A stretch of DNA of 64,000 nucleotides from Senegalimassilia sp003474385 (GCF_003474385.1 NZ_QUCY01000013.1:11339-75338); one strand, 5' to 3'. Counted from the stretch's first letter, positions 1-9,538 are shown. The notes: generated from the sequence alone by a model not told the origin. Numbers and translations are program-made.

Positions 1-6
1 GCTGGC

Positions 7-933
7 GTGCTCGCATGGGCGGCCACGCTCGCCGTGCGCGCATGGCGGGCCTGGCGCGGGCGGGCGCCGTTCATCATGCTCAACGGCCTTATCAGCGATA
101 CCCGCATCATGACCGAGGATGGCATCAAGCAGATTCGCGAGCGCACGCACGTGCTCGATGTGGGCAAGGTTGCCGAATTGGAGCAGCGCATCGCGGCTTG
201 CGGAACTTCGCTTGGCGCATTGATGGAGCGCGCCGGATGCGCCATAGCCGACCAAATGCGCTCGTGGGTTCCCGACCCAGCGCCGATCTTGATCTTAACG
301 GGAAGCGGGAACAACGGCGGCGACGGCTGGGTATGTGGACGCGCGCTCGCGCAAACCGGATGGCCCGTTGCGCTTGCGTGCCCGCGACCGCCCGAGCAGC
401 TTTCCGCCGAGCCTGCGCGAACGGCTGCGCTCGAGGCGGTTACCGCCGCCGAAGCGCACGGATGGCCGCTTTCCGTGCTGGTCGCGCCGACGCCGGAAGA
501 GCTGTCGCGCGAGCTCGATCGCGCCAGCGGCGTGGTAGACGCCATCCTCGGGACGGGCTTCTCCGGCATGCAGGTGCGCGAACCGTACGCAACCTGGATA
601 CAGCTTGCGAACCGCCGGCGATTCCACGGCAAGCTGACCCGCAAGCGGATAGGCGGCGCGCGGCATCCACAGGCCGGCAAGCGCACGCCGGCTCATGCGA
701 AGGCGGCGGGCAAGGCGAAGGACGCGCCGTTCACCATAGCGGCCGATGTCCCCTCCGGCGTTTCGGCGCAAACCGGCGATGCCGCCCTGCCCCGCATCTA
801 TGCCGACGAAACCGTTACCATGATCGTGTACAAGCCAGGCCTGCTTGCCCGCAAGGCCGTCCCCATGACCGGCGTCGTGCGGCTTGCGCCCCTCATCGAT
901 GACGTCGAGCGCTACCTTAACGCCATGACATAA
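7..933 (+). CDS. nnrE: NAD(P)H-hydrate epimerase (YjeF_N domain), possibly cut at the left edge
   Basis: The enzyme interconverts the R and S forms of hydrated NAD(P)H so that the dehydratase can repair them. The YjeF_N fold shows in the glycine-rich GSGNNGGDGW stretch near residue 100, the VVDAILGTGFSG strand near 178, and AADVPSGVSAQTGD near 245. A lysine/arginine-rich insert of about 35 residues lies between the last two (about residues 203-240) and is not part of the usual domain. The partner NnrD kinase-like domain is absent, so this is the single-domain form. The reading frame is open to the window edge. GTG at 7 and ATG at 76 and 109 are all in frame and none has a clear ribosome-binding site, so the true start may lie outside the window. 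The family is clear; the N-terminus is not. Confidence 0.88.
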   Translation: MLAWAATLAVRAWRAWRGRAPFIMLNGLISDTRIMTEDGIKQIRERTHVLDVGKVAELEQRIAACGTSLGALMERAGCAIADQMRSWVPDPAPILILTGSGNNGGDGWVCGRALAQTGWPVALACPRPPEQLSAEPARTAALEAVTAAEAHGWPLSVLVAPTPEELSRELDRASGVVDAILGTGFSGMQVREPYATWIQLANRRRFHGKLTRKRIGGARHPQAGKRTPAHAKAAGKAKDAPFTIAADVPSGVSAQTGDAALPRIYADETVTMIVYKPGLLARKAVPMTGVVRLAPLIDDVERYLNAMT

Positions 934-939
934 TCGGGG

Positions 940-962
940 GCGCGCCATGTGGCAGGGCGCGC
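940..962. other. GC-only hairpin between convergent nnrE and mfd
   Basis: Seven-base arms (940-946 and 956-962) can pair across a 9-nt loop just after nnrE. No T-tract follows on either strand, so a role as terminator is only possible. Confidence 0.3.
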
Positions 963-1053
963 GAAGCCGATTCCACCTGACGGTAAAGCGAGTCGATGCT
1001 TCGGCACACTTGCCTAGCTGTCTCTCCTCTTCGCTTCCTACGCGCCCCGAACG

Positions 1054-4000
1054 CTACTCCTCGCCGTGCATTTCCCGCAGGAACTTCGCCACGGGGCCGA
1101 ACAGGTTGTCCTTTTCCGTAAGGCGGAAATACTTCAGCGGCAGCTGCAGCTTGCGCTTGTCCGACAGATAGCGGCCCCCGGCGCGACGCACGGGCACCAT
1201 CTTGTCGCGCGGGATGTCGATGGGTTCCACCACCAGCTTGCCGGCCACCACCGACACCGTTTTGATGTGATGTTCGTTGGCAAACGCCTTGATGCGCGCC
1301 TTCTCGAACAGGTTCTGCGCCTCCTGTGGCATATCGGGACGCTTGCCCGCCAAATCGTTGTAGATGTCCTCCACGGCGCCGACGGTTGCAGCGCTTGCGA
1401 TCTTGCGATACCACAGCACCCGCTCGTCGGCTTCGGGCACGTATTCCTCAGACAGATACGTGCGGCCCGGCAGGTTCACCGTGATATCGGACAGCGCCGG
1501 CGGTAGCCCCTCGGCGGCCTTCAGGTCGCCTTCGCGCGTGGCGTTCACGGCCGCGCCGAGCATCTGCGCGAACAGGTCGAAGCCGACCGCCGACATGTTG
1601 CCCGACTGCTCGGCGCCCATCAGGCTTCCGGCGCCGCGGATCTCAAGGTCGCGCATGGCGATGCGCATGCCGCTTCCCAGGTCGGTATGCTCGTCCAACG
1701 CCGTCAGACGTGCCTGCGCCTCCTCGGTAAGGTTAACGTGTTCGGGGAACATGAAGAACGCGTACGCCTGGGTGGAGCCACGGCCCACGCGCCCCTTCAG
1801 CTGATACATCTGTGCCAGGCCCAAACGCTGCGAATCCTCAATGATGAGCGTGTTCGTGTGAGGGTTGTCGATGCCGGACTCGATGATGGTGGTTGCCACC
1901 AGCACATCAAGCTGTCCGGCGGAAAACTCCTCCATCACCTTCTCCAGCGAGTCCTTGTCCATCTGCCCATGCGCCACGCCCACGCGCGCCTCCCCGGCTG
2001 CGGCCTGCACGCGTCTCACTGCTTCCTCGATGGACCGGACGCGGTTGGAGACGTAGTACACCTGCCCGCCTCGGGCAAGCTCGCGCCTGATGGCGGCGCT
2101 GACCACATCGGGATCCCACTCGCCGACGTGCACCTCGACGGGGCGTCGATCGTCGGGCGGCGTGAGGATGAGGCTCATGTCGCGCACACCCGACAGCGAC
2201 ATCTGCATGGTGCGCGGGATCGGCGTTGCCGAAAGCGTGAGCACGTCGATGCTCTCGCGAAGGTTCTTCATTTGCTCCTTGTGGCCCACGCCGAAGCGCT
2301 GCTCCTCGTCGATGATCACCAGGCCCAGGTCATGGGGGTTCACATCGCGCGACAGCAGGCGATGCGTGCCTACCAGCACATCCACGCTGCCGTCGGCGAA
2401 GCCCTTGAGCGCCGCAGCCTGCTGCTGCGGCGTGCGGAAGCGGCTGAGCACCTCGACGGTCACGCCGAACGGCTCGAAGCGGTCCTTGAAGTTCGTGAAA
2501 TGCTGCTGCGCCAAGATGGTGGTCGGGCACAGCACCATAACCTGCTTCTTATCCTGCGTAGCGGCGAAGGCGGCGCGCAGCGCCACCTCGGTTTTCCCGA
2601 AGCCGACGTCGCCGCACACCAGGCGATCCATGGGCTTGGCGCTGCGCATGTCGGCCTTCACGTCGGCGATGGCAGCCAGCTGATCGGGGGTTTCCCGATA
2701 CGGGAACGCCTCCTCCATCTCGATCTGCGCCGGCGTGTCGGGACCGAAGGCGTAGCCTTGTGCGCTTGCGCGGCGTGCGTACACGTCAACCAGGTCGAAC
2801 GCGAGCTTTTTGGTGGCCGCGCTCGCCTTCTTCATGGCGCGCGACCAGTCGGCCGTGTTCAGTCGGGTGCATCGCGGCGTGGAGCCCTCGGGACCGACGT
2901 AGCGCGTGACGCGGTCGAGTTGCTCGACCGGCACGAACAGCTTGTCGCCTTCGGCGTATTCGAGCAGCAGGTAATCGCGTGCCGTGCCGTCGATCTCGCG
3001 ACGCACCAGCTCCTTGAAGTGCGCGATGCCGTGCTGCGCGTGCACAACGTAATCGCCCGGCTTATACGGGAACGTGATCTCGGTGATGTCGATATGGCGG
3101 CTAGGACGCGCGGTGGAGGCCCCTTGGGTGTCGGACACGCTAACCATGCCGAGCTTCGCCTTCGGGATGATCATTCCCAACGGGATGTCCACGTCGACGA
3201 CGTTGACGACCCCGCGGCGCAGGCGGCGCTTCTTCTGCCCGTCGGAATCATCGGGGTTTTCCTCGGCATCAAGCCATTCTTGAATGGGAAGGCCGTGATC
3301 GACGAAGGCGAGCATCATATCGGCGCGGCTTCGGCGGTTCGGGGCGCTAAATACTACCGTGTAGCCGTCATCGACAAGCGTGCGCAGACGGCCGAACAGC
3401 TTATCGGGGTGTCCCGCCGCCTCGACGCGCTTCACCGGCAGCTCGACATCCACGTTTCCGCCCACGCGCATGATGGACACGTACGTTGCACGTTGACACT
3501 CGCCGAAGCTGACCTGCGGAGCCGGGCAGAACAGCCCTTCAAGGGCGATGTTGGTGCCCTTGGCCTTCGCTTCCAATTCCTCGCTGGCGTGCATCATGTC
3601 ATCGAACAGGCTTCGCGGCTCGATAAGCACCGAAAGCGCGTCACGGCGCAGATAGGCGCCGAGCGTGACCGGCTTATCATAGAGGTAGGGCAACAGCACG
3701 TCGCTTCCCTCGAAGCGCAATCCGCCCTCAGCGTTCTCCAAATGTTCGGAAACGCTGCGCAACGCCGGATTCGACCCAGCTTGGGCCGCAAGCTTCTTAC
3801 GCGCACGTGCCAGACCCGATTTGCTGCAGGAGAACTCGACGACGGGATAGATATCGACGTTTTGCAGGCTTGAGATGGTCTGGCCCGTTGACGGCACGAT
3901 GCGGCGGATCTCGTCCAGCTCGTCGCCGAAGAAGTCAAGGCGAACGGGGAAGCTCAGGTTTCCCGGGTACACATCCACGGTGCCGCCGCGCGTGCAAAAC

Positions 4001-4599
4001 GTGCCGGGGCCATCAAGCTCGCCGGTGTTGGAGAACCCGCGCGATTCCAGAGCATGGATAAGACCGTCGAAATCCTGGATGCCCGTAGCCTGCGCGCCCG
4101 GCATGTCTGCCAGCTCCTGGCCGCAGACGAAAGACAGCGGCGTCGATGCGTTGGCATTGGCCGGCGGCAAGGTGCGCAGCAACGCCCGCGCGCTTGCGAC
4201 AACGACCACCTGCCGTCCGGTCTGCAGCGCATGCGCCGCCTCCATACGCCGAGCAACGGTGGCAAGATCCGCGTGCTTCTTGTCGAACGGCAGATCGGCG
4301 CGCTCGGGGAAGCGCAGCACCTTGTCCTCGCCCAGATAGGCCGACAAGCTGCGAGCGAACGACACCGCCGCATCCTCGCCAGCCACCACCGCAAGCGTGG
4401 ACTGCGGCTTATGCGAGAATCGCGCGGCGACCATGAACGGCCGTGCGCTGTTCGCGATGCCCAACGTGCCATCGTCGCCGGCATCGAGATTGGACCAAAA
4501 CCCATCCAAGCATTCCGAGCGCTCGAGCGCGAAGCGCAGAGAATCGATAAGCATATGCTGCATTCCCCCATCACCATCGGCCAGCCCGGATACGGCCAT
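1054..4599 (-). CDS. mfd: Transcription-repair coupling factor Mfd
   Basis: Mfd is a DNA translocase that removes RNA polymerase stalled at lesions and recruits UvrA. At 1181 residues it is the usual length. The order of domains is normal: a UvrB-like N-terminal module; a CarD-type RNA-polymerase-interacting domain from about residue 515 (YVVHAQHGIAHF); a superfamily 2 motor with Walker A GDVGFGKTEVALR near 659 and the DEEQRFG box near 760; and the C-terminal autoinhibitory domain. The first 12 residues, before MQHMLIDSLRF, are poorly conserved in such proteins and translation may begin at ATG 4563 instead. The gene stands alone, divergent from nth and convergent with nnrE. Function is certain from motif order; only the start is open. 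Confidence 0.97.
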   Translation of the reverse strand: MAVSGLADGDGGMQHMLIDSLRFALERSECLDGFWSNLDAGDDGTLGIANSARPFMVAARFSHKPQSTLAVVAGEDAAVSFARSLSAYLGEDKVLRFPERADLPFDKKHADLATVARRMEAAHALQTGRQVVVVASARALLRTLPPANANASTPLSFVCGQELADMPGAQATGIQDFDGLIHALESRGFSNTGELDGPGTFCTRGGTVDVYPGNLSFPVRLDFFGDELDEIRRIVPSTGQTISSLQNVDIYPVVEFSCSKSGLARARKKLAAQAGSNPALRSVSEHLENAEGGLRFEGSDVLLPYLYDKPVTLGAYLRRDALSVLIEPRSLFDDMMHASEELEAKAKGTNIALEGLFCPAPQVSFGECQRATYVSIMRVGGNVDVELPVKRVEAAGHPDKLFGRLRTLVDDGYTVVFSAPNRRSRADMMLAFVDHGLPIQEWLDAEENPDDSDGQKKRRLRRGVVNVVDVDIPLGMIIPKAKLGMVSVSDTQGASTARPSRHIDITEITFPYKPGDYVVHAQHGIAHFKELVRREIDGTARDYLLLEYAEGDKLFVPVEQLDRVTRYVGPEGSTPRCTRLNTADWSRAMKKASAATKKLAFDLVDVYARRASAQGYAFGPDTPAQIEMEEAFPYRETPDQLAAIADVKADMRSAKPMDRLVCGDVGFGKTEVALRAAFAATQDKKQVMVLCPTTILAQQHFTNFKDRFEPFGVTVEVLSRFRTPQQQAAALKGFADGSVDVLVGTHRLLSRDVNPHDLGLVIIDEEQRFGVGHKEQMKNLRESIDVLTLSATPIPRTMQMSLSGVRDMSLILTPPDDRRPVEVHVGEWDPDVVSAAIRRELARGGQVYYVSNRVRSIEEAVRRVQAAAGEARVGVAHGQMDKDSLEKVMEEFSAGQLDVLVATTIIESGIDNPHTNTLIIEDSQRLGLAQMYQLKGRVGRGSTQAYAFFMFPEHVNLTEEAQARLTALDEHTDLGSGMRIAMRDLEIRGAGSLMGAEQSGNMSAVGFDLFAQMLGAAVNATREGDLKAAEGLPPALSDITVNLPGRTYLSEEYVPEADERVLWYRKIASAATVGAVEDIYNDLAGKRPDMPQEAQNLFEKARIKAFANEHHIKTVSVVAGKLVVEPIDIPRDKMVPVRRAGGRYLSDKRKLQLPLKYFRLTEKDNLFGPVAKFLREMHGEE

Positions 4600-5029
4600 A
4601 CGCGTCCGGGCCTGCTTGCGCAGCTTTCTTTCGATGAAGCCGCGCGTTTTTCAAGGTGAAAAGTGTATCACGCACCTTCTTCATCGCTCGAGACGCCAAG
4701 CCCAAGCCACACGTAAACAGCAACATCTGTTCGTGTTCCAAATCTTCACGGCAGCTTTCCATTAGAACGAGCAAAGCCGTTACACAAAGCCGAAGGAACC
4801 GGCCAGACAGCCGCGCCAAACGCCCGAACAAGCAGGTTTGATATCAGAAGGAGAACACAAGGTGAATTCTTGATTCATCTGGTTTTATTCGGGTTCTCCT
4901 ATGCCTACTCTGTTGGCTTCGGTGTTGTTTATATATCCAGATAACATAACGATTTTACAGCGTAAAAGCTGCGTACAATATCATTCGATATACTGCTGTT
5001 GAAATAACCCGGAATCGGAAGGATCGCCC
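4600..5029. other. Divergent intergenic region between mfd and nth
   Basis: These 430 bp hold no convincing gene. The right half is clearly AT-richer than its surroundings and must carry the nth promoter. An 8-base inverted repeat (4849-4856 and 4893-4900) flanks a 36-nt spacer; its role is unknown. A strong AAGGA-type ribosome-binding site sits just before nth. Confidence 0.5.
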
Positions 5030-5689
5030 ATGCCGCGCGAGTTGATGAAGGAAAAAAGGGAACGCGCGATAGCCATCGCCCAGAGAATGGACGAGCACTT
5101 TCCAGCCGCTGAGTGCGCGCTGCATTATTGGGGTGACCCCTTCAAACTGACTATAGCGGTATTGTTGTCAGCGCAAACCACCGACAAGGGTGTCAATAAA
5201 GTCACGCCAGCATTATGGGAACGTTACCCAACGTCGCATGCACTAGCCAATGCCGATGTAAACGAAGTAGAGGAGATCATCCGCACCATCGGCTTCCACC
5301 ATGCGAAAGCCGCGAACTGCGTCAAATGCGCTCGAATGGTGATCAGCGACTTCGGCGGAGAGATTCCACAAGATATGACGTTGATCCAAAAACTGCCGGG
5401 CGTGGGACGCAAAACCGCCAACGTGGTGCTCAATGAAGCCTTCGGCATTGTGGAGGGCATTGCGGTGGATACGCACGTGTTCCGTATCGCGCACAAGCTG
5501 AAGCTGGTGGGACCCTCGGCGGATACGCCCCAGAAAACTGAAGACGCGCTCCTAAAGCTTTATCCGAGGCAGTACTGGGGACCGATTAATCACCAGTGGG
5601 TGCTGTTCGGCCGCCAAACATGCATCGCCCGTCGCCCGAAATGCAAAGAGTGCTTCTTATGCGATCTTTGCCCGAACAGCGGAAAATGA
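5030..5689 (+). CDS. nth: Endonuclease III (DNA glycosylase/AP lyase)
   Basis: It removes oxidised pyrimidines and nicks the abasic site in base excision repair. The 219-residue protein is of normal length. It shows the helix-hairpin-helix LPGVGRKTANVV near residue 122 with the catalytic lysine, then AVDTHVFR with the catalytic aspartate. The [4Fe-4S] loop is intact, with Cys198, Cys205, Cys208 and Cys214 in the C-x6-C-x2-C-x5-C spacing. This contrasts with the MutY-like gene at 12943-13776, which has lost its cluster. The ATG start follows GGAAGGA at good spacing. The gene appears monocistronic, with its own AT-rich promoter region. Assignment is firm. Confidence 0.97.
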   Translation: MPRELMKEKRERAIAIAQRMDEHFPAAECALHYWGDPFKLTIAVLLSAQTTDKGVNKVTPALWERYPTSHALANADVNEVEEIIRTIGFHHAKAANCVKCARMVISDFGGEIPQDMTLIQKLPGVGRKTANVVLNEAFGIVEGIAVDTHVFRIAHKLKLVGPSADTPQKTEDALLKLYPRQYWGPINHQWVLFGRQTCIARRPKCKECFLCDLCPNSGK

Positions 5690-5904
5690 ACGAGTTAAAT
5701 GAGGCGCCTAAAACCCAGTAAAGCTATAAGTGAACCAATAGTCGTTCGCATTAGACTCCATCAATTATCGCGAACGCATGCAGATGAGGACGGTTCTTTG
5801 CAGCCCATGAGCTATCCCGATTAGCAATCACTTAAGCAAGTGCTTCCGTTTAACGAATATCTTCCCCAACCTGCCCGTTTGGGTGATTATGTTCAAAACA
5901 AAAA

Positions 5905-5937
5905 TGGGCGCCTCCCAATAATGCAGGGAGACGCCCA
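5905..5937 (-). terminator. Terminator of the protease/DUF2628 operon
   Basis: A 12-base stem (5905-5916 with 5926-5937, one mismatch) is followed on the minus strand by a T-rich run (5900-5904 and beyond), just downstream of the protease stop codon. Confidence 0.8.
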
Positions 5938-5981
5938 GAAACCTACGAAATAACGAGCGAAAACCAAATAGGCTCAGCAGA

Positions 5982-6557
5982 CTACTCTATCGAAGCCTTC
6001 GGAGATAACGGGAACCCCAGTCGTGCCAATTCACCAACCACAACGTCTACCAGCAGCGGCAACGCATCATGCACAGGCCTGGTAAGCCCTTCGGTCGCTT
6101 CGGCAGGAGAAGCGTTTTCCACCTGCATACCCAAACACAGGCCCTCAGCCTGATATCCCAATAGCGCGGCGGAATCGAACAAGTCGATCAGCTTCAAGTC
6201 ATGCAAGCTTGCCGTGATACCGACATGGCGCGCCATCGCATCGGGCGCATAACGAAGCACCGTGCCAGCAGGCTGACCGGAATCATCAACTGCATCGACA
6301 GTCAGGATCACGTCGAATTCTCGCACACGATCGATCATGGCTAGAGACAAACAACCAAGGTCCAACAGCTCAACGTTATCCGGGATGTCATACGACGCCA
6401 TAAGCTCGTCATAAACGGCAGGCCCGACGCCATCGTCAAGCATCAATCGATTGCCAACGCAAAGGACCGCCACACGCTGCGGGCGCAGTTCCTCGGGAAC
6501 TGCCACATTGCTGGCGACGTATTCGCGCAAACCCCAGCTATCCTCCTCGCAAGCCAT
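5982..6557 (-). CDS. [NiFe]-hydrogenase maturation protease (M52, HycI/HybD type)
   Basis: M52 peptidases clip the C-terminal peptide of the hydrogenase large subunit once nickel is inserted. The 191-residue protein has the family core: VLCVGNRLMLDDGVGP with the first metal-binding acidic residue (Asp, as in HycI), then a DAVDDSGQPAG strand, then the ASLHDLKL histidine. About 28 residues precede the core. The likely substrate is the large subunit at 7889-9535, which carries a 20-residue tail after its last metal-binding motif. The second hydrogenase in the window (32892-34187) has no tail and should not need it. The gene starts 3 bp after the membrane-protein gene at 6561-6989, so the two are probably cotranslated. 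HybD-type versus HycI-type naming is uncertain; the function is not. Confidence 0.9.
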   Translation of the reverse strand: MACEEDSWGLREYVASNVAVPEELRPQRVAVLCVGNRLMLDDGVGPAVYDELMASYDIPDNVELLDLGCLSLAMIDRVREFDVILTVDAVDDSGQPAGTVLRYAPDAMARHVGITASLHDLKLIDLFDSAALLGYQAEGLCLGMQVENASPAEATEGLTRPVHDALPLLVDVVVGELARLGFPLSPKASIE

Positions 6558-6560
6558 GCT

Positions 6561-6989
6561 TTAACCCTCCATCCCCGGACGGATCATCAAGTTGTACCAC
6601 GTAGCGAAGCCGAGCATCGCAAGCCCAATCACAATGCATACCACAGCCCAGATACGTTCACGACGCACGTACGTTTCCTTGGAAACGCCTCGAGCTACCG
6701 CACGATGCGCCGCAAAAGGCTGGCTCAGCCGAGAAAACAAAAACGTGACCGCAACCAACACAAGGCCGATAATCACAGCAAACGCAATCGCAAGCGGCGT
6801 GCGTTCAGAGTACGCAGCATAAAACAAATTATCGGCAACCAGCCACAAAGGATAAAACAAGATGGTAGCCCAGAAGCCATGAGCCGGACCCCAAACGGGA
6901 GGCAGGAACAGCGCGCCGATGTTCCAACGGGGAATATCTTCAAGGAACTTCTCTTCGCAAGCAATCTGCTCTTTGGTTAGCTCAGCCAT
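6561..6989 (-). CDS. DUF2628-like small membrane protein linked to hydrogenase genes
   Basis: I place the start at ATG 6989 (MAELTKEQIACEEKFLED); the open frame continues upstream but that part is not protein-like. The product is about 142 residues. A short charged N-terminus is followed by the stretch IGALFLPPVWGPAHGFW, a motif that recalls DUF2628 membrane proteins, then three hydrophobic segments, roughly at 25-45, 63-85 and 115-135. It lies between the cytochrome b gene and the maturation protease and is almost fused to the latter (3-bp gap). A terminator separates it from the cytochrome b gene, so these two genes form their own transcript. A role in hydrogenase assembly is inferred from position only. 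Confidence 0.7.
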   Translation of the reverse strand: MAELTKEQIACEEKFLEDIPRWNIGALFLPPVWGPAHGFWATILFYPLWLVADNLFYAAYSERTPLAIAFAVIIGLVLVAVTFLFSRLSQPFAAHRAVARGVSKETYVRRERIWAVVCIVIGLAMLGFATWYNLMIRPGMEG

Positions 6990-7123
6990 ACATAACCAAT
7001 CTATCAGGGGATATGACGCACACAATAAGATTTCAGATAATTGTACCCACACGTCAGCGCATTGTCGGCGCAAGGCAAAAATCGCCACAGGATTCCATGC
7101 ACGACCCCGTTACCTCAAGATGC

Positions 7124-7157
7124 AAAAAAAGCCCGACCGCCGAAGCGATCGGGCTTT
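7124..7157 (-). terminator. Terminator after the hydrogenase structural operon
   Basis: A 9-base stem (7128-7136 with 7149-7157) is followed on the minus strand by seven T residues (plus-strand A run 7124-7130). It closes the small subunit-large subunit-cytochrome b transcript and separates it from the DUF2628-like gene. Confidence 0.85.
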
Positions 7158-7188
7158 CAAATCAGCTGCAATGGCAGATAGCTAAAAA

Positions 7189-7887
7189 CTAGTGCTGCTT
7201 GCCGTGACCCATGTCATCCTCGCCGATGATGTTGTGGATGTCGGGATCGTAGACCAGGCCGCCATGCTCCTTATGGAAGAACATGAGCAGCGTAGGAGCG
7301 ATACCCTCAACGTTGGCCAGGTAGATGTGGATGAACATGAAGCAGATGAACACGAACATCATGAAGTAGTGGATGATGCGCATGCTCATGATGCCGCCCA
7401 CCAGAGACGTGCCCGCTGCGAAGAACGGGATCTCAGAGGTGGGAACCCACAGAGCCAGGCCCGTGTAGAACATCAGAATGATGAGCACGGGGATGAACAG
7501 ATAGCTGATCTTCTGCGGAACGCCCAGCTTAGCGGACAGCGGGTGATCCTTCTTGAAGAACAGATAGTACTTGATCCACTGCGGACCCTGATGCAGGTTA
7601 TCCTTCTGCGGAAGCCACGTCTTGTAGTCGGTAACCTGCTTGCGGGTACCGCCGGTCGGTGAAGACTTCACGATGAAGGCCATGATCAAACGGCAGATGC
7701 AGTTGATGAACAGCACAAAGCCGAAGAACACGTGCAGACCGCGGGCCATGGACTCAAAACCCCAGAAGAAGGGGTAGTGAATATAAAAGCCGGTGAAAAT
7801 CAGCAGAACCATGGCAACAAGGTTGATCCAGTGCGTGATCACGAACGGCATCGGATGAGCTTCACGATAGTGTGCCAGATGCGCCAT
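7189..7887 (-). CDS. [NiFe]-hydrogenase cytochrome b subunit
   Basis: This HyaC/HydC-type subunit anchors the hydrogenase to the membrane and passes electrons from the small subunit to menaquinone. The 232-residue protein has four hydrophobic segments, near residues 16-38, 48-72, 128-148 and 172-196. Histidines suited to bind two haems b lie in or next to them (HWINLV, GLHVFFG, IIHYFMM, FIHIYLA). It has a His-rich acidic C-terminus (EDDMGHGKQH). The start lies one base after the stop codon of the large-subunit gene, so the subunits are translationally coupled. Gene order and topology both place the enzyme on the outer face of the membrane. The assignment is firm; the exact hydrogenase subgroup is not. 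Confidence 0.93.
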   Translation of the reverse strand: MAHLAHYREAHPMPFVITHWINLVAMVLLIFTGFYIHYPFFWGFESMARGLHVFFGFVLFINCICRLIMAFIVKSSPTGGTRKQVTDYKTWLPQKDNLHQGPQWIKYYLFFKKDHPLSAKLGVPQKISYLFIPVLIILMFYTGLALWVPTSEIPFFAAGTSLVGGIMSMRIIHYFMMFVFICFMFIHIYLANVEGIAPTLLMFFHKEHGGLVYDPDIHNIIGEDDMGHGKQH

Positions 7888-7888
7888 G

Positions 7889-9535
7889 TTACTTCACCCC
7901 CCAAGGGCTCGTGACGGTTTCGAAACGCTTGCCCGTAGCAGGCTCGGAGATATGAACCGAGCAGGCCGTGCAGGGGTCGAAGGAGTGCACCGTGCGAAGC
8001 GCGTTGATGGGCTTCTCGATATCGCCCACCGGCACGCCGATCAGAGCCTCCTCGAGCGGACCGTGCTGGCCCTTCTCGTTCTTCGGAGCCAGGTTCCACG
8101 TGGACGGGATGATGATCTGGTAACCCTGGATCTTGCCGTCCTTGACCGACTCGCTGTGGTAAAGGGCGCCACGCGGGGCCTCCCAGAAAGCGGAGCCTTC
8201 GCCAGTGTTGGTCTCAGGAGCGCGGAAGTACTCGGAGTCGCCGGACTTCACGGCCTCGATCAGCTCATCGACCCACTCCTTCATGCACGTGGCGATGTAG
8301 AGCGTTTCAATCTGGCGGATGGCGGTACGGCCGAGCGTGGACTGAGCCACGGACAGGTCGCCCTCATGGCCAAGGGCCTTGAGGAACGCATCAACATGCT
8401 CCTTGATGAACGGCACGTTGCGCTTGTAAGCTGCCAGGACACGGGAAAGGCTGGTGGCCTCCATGGAGTTGCCGTTGTAGGTCGGGCACTTCACCCACGT
8501 GTAGCGATCGTTCACGTTGTAGTCGGTGTACTGGGGCTCGGTGGTGAAGTTCGGCGCCTGATAGGTCTCGGAGCCCTTGTACCAGGAACGGCCGACCCAC
8601 TCGGCGATGGCCTTCTCGTCAGGCTCGGAGAGGTTGAGGTTCTCGTCGAGCACGCCGGAGGGCAGGTAGCGGTTGGACATCTTGAAGTCCTCGCGCTCGA
8701 AGACACCCCAAGCGATGTAGCGACCCGGGCCCTTGCCGTACCCGAAAGCATCAGCATAGTACGGGGCGATAGCCAGCACGTCGGGGATCATGGTCGCCTC
8801 GACCCAGTTGTACAGCTCGTCGACCAGCAGCTTCAGGTCGTCGAGCTTCTGGTCGGTGGGCACGAAAGCCGTACCGCCCGGACGCAGGGTCATGATATGC
8901 GGCATCTTGCCGCCCAGCAGGGCGCTGATCTGGGAAGCCTTGGCCTGCATGCCCAGGGCCTCCAGGTAGTGGGCCGTGCAGATAAGATCGAGCTCGGGCG
9001 GCAGCTTGAAGCCGGTGCCGTCCTCGGCATCGAACCAGTTGCCGCTGAAGATGGACAGCTGGCCGTTCTCGGCGAACTGGGACAGATGCTCCTTCAGAGC
9101 AACGAAGTCGCTGTTCATGGAAGTGCCGGCAGCACGAGCCAGATCCATGGCGTCGGCCGGGTCGGCCTTCAGCGCGTTCAGCGGGTTGACGTAGTCAAGG
9201 CCGGCCAGGTTGTAGAACCACAGGATGTGGCTGTGCAGGAACTGGGCGCCTTCCTGGATGTTGCGGATGATGCGGGCGTTGTTGGAGATGGTGATGCCAT
9301 AAGCCTTCTCGGCAGCGATGGAGCTGGCGTGGGCGTGAGACACGGGGCAAACGCCGCAGATACGCTGCACGATCTGGGCAGCGTCCTCGGGCGTGCGGTT
9401 CTCAACGACCAGCTCGATGCCGCGGAAGCAGCCACCAGATACCCAGGCGTCGGATACCTTGCCGTTCTCGACTTCCATCTCAACGCGCAGATGGCCCTCG
9501 ATACGGGTTACGGGATCGATTACGGAACGCGTCAT
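7889..9535 (-). CDS. [NiFe]-hydrogenase large subunit, group 1 (membrane-bound uptake type)
   Basis: The catalytic subunit carries the Ni-Fe(CN)2CO centre that splits H2. The N-terminal ligand motif is RICGVCP with Cys60 and Cys63; the C-terminal motif DPCTACSVH has Cys522 and Cys525. A 20-residue extension follows the final histidine (528) and would be removed by the protease encoded at 5982-6557. The start MTRSVIDPVTRIEGH is typical, and the 548-residue length is normal for group 1. It lies between the Tat-exported small subunit and cytochrome b with gaps of 3 bp and 1 bp. Whether it belongs to the Coriobacteriia-associated group 1 subtype needs a hydrogenase classifier. Uptake of H2 coupled to menaquinone reduction is the family expectation. 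Confidence 0.97.
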   Translation of the reverse strand: MTRSVIDPVTRIEGHLRVEMEVENGKVSDAWVSGGCFRGIELVVENRTPEDAAQIVQRICGVCPVSHAHASSIAAEKAYGITISNNARIIRNIQEGAQFLHSHILWFYNLAGLDYVNPLNALKADPADAMDLARAAGTSMNSDFVALKEHLSQFAENGQLSIFSGNWFDAEDGTGFKLPPELDLICTAHYLEALGMQAKASQISALLGGKMPHIMTLRPGGTAFVPTDQKLDDLKLLVDELYNWVEATMIPDVLAIAPYYADAFGYGKGPGRYIAWGVFEREDFKMSNRYLPSGVLDENLNLSEPDEKAIAEWVGRSWYKGSETYQAPNFTTEPQYTDYNVNDRYTWVKCPTYNGNSMEATSLSRVLAAYKRNVPFIKEHVDAFLKALGHEGDLSVAQSTLGRTAIRQIETLYIATCMKEWVDELIEAVKSGDSEYFRAPETNTGEGSAFWEAPRGALYHSESVKDGKIQGYQIIIPSTWNLAPKNEKGQHGPLEEALIGVPVGDIEKPINALRTVHSFDPCTACSVHISEPATGKRFETVTSPWGVK

Positions 9536-9538
9536 GGC

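Noticed and set aside
4571..4831. Minus-strand 86-codon frame overlapping the mfd start
   Set aside because: It overlaps mfd in another frame, has no ribosome-binding site and an unremarkable basic composition.
5782..5801. GAGGACGGTTCTTT-like sequence as part of a dispersed repeat
   Set aside because: It resembles GGGGACGGTTCT repeats known from Gram-positive genomes, but only one partial copy without its inverted partner is present here.
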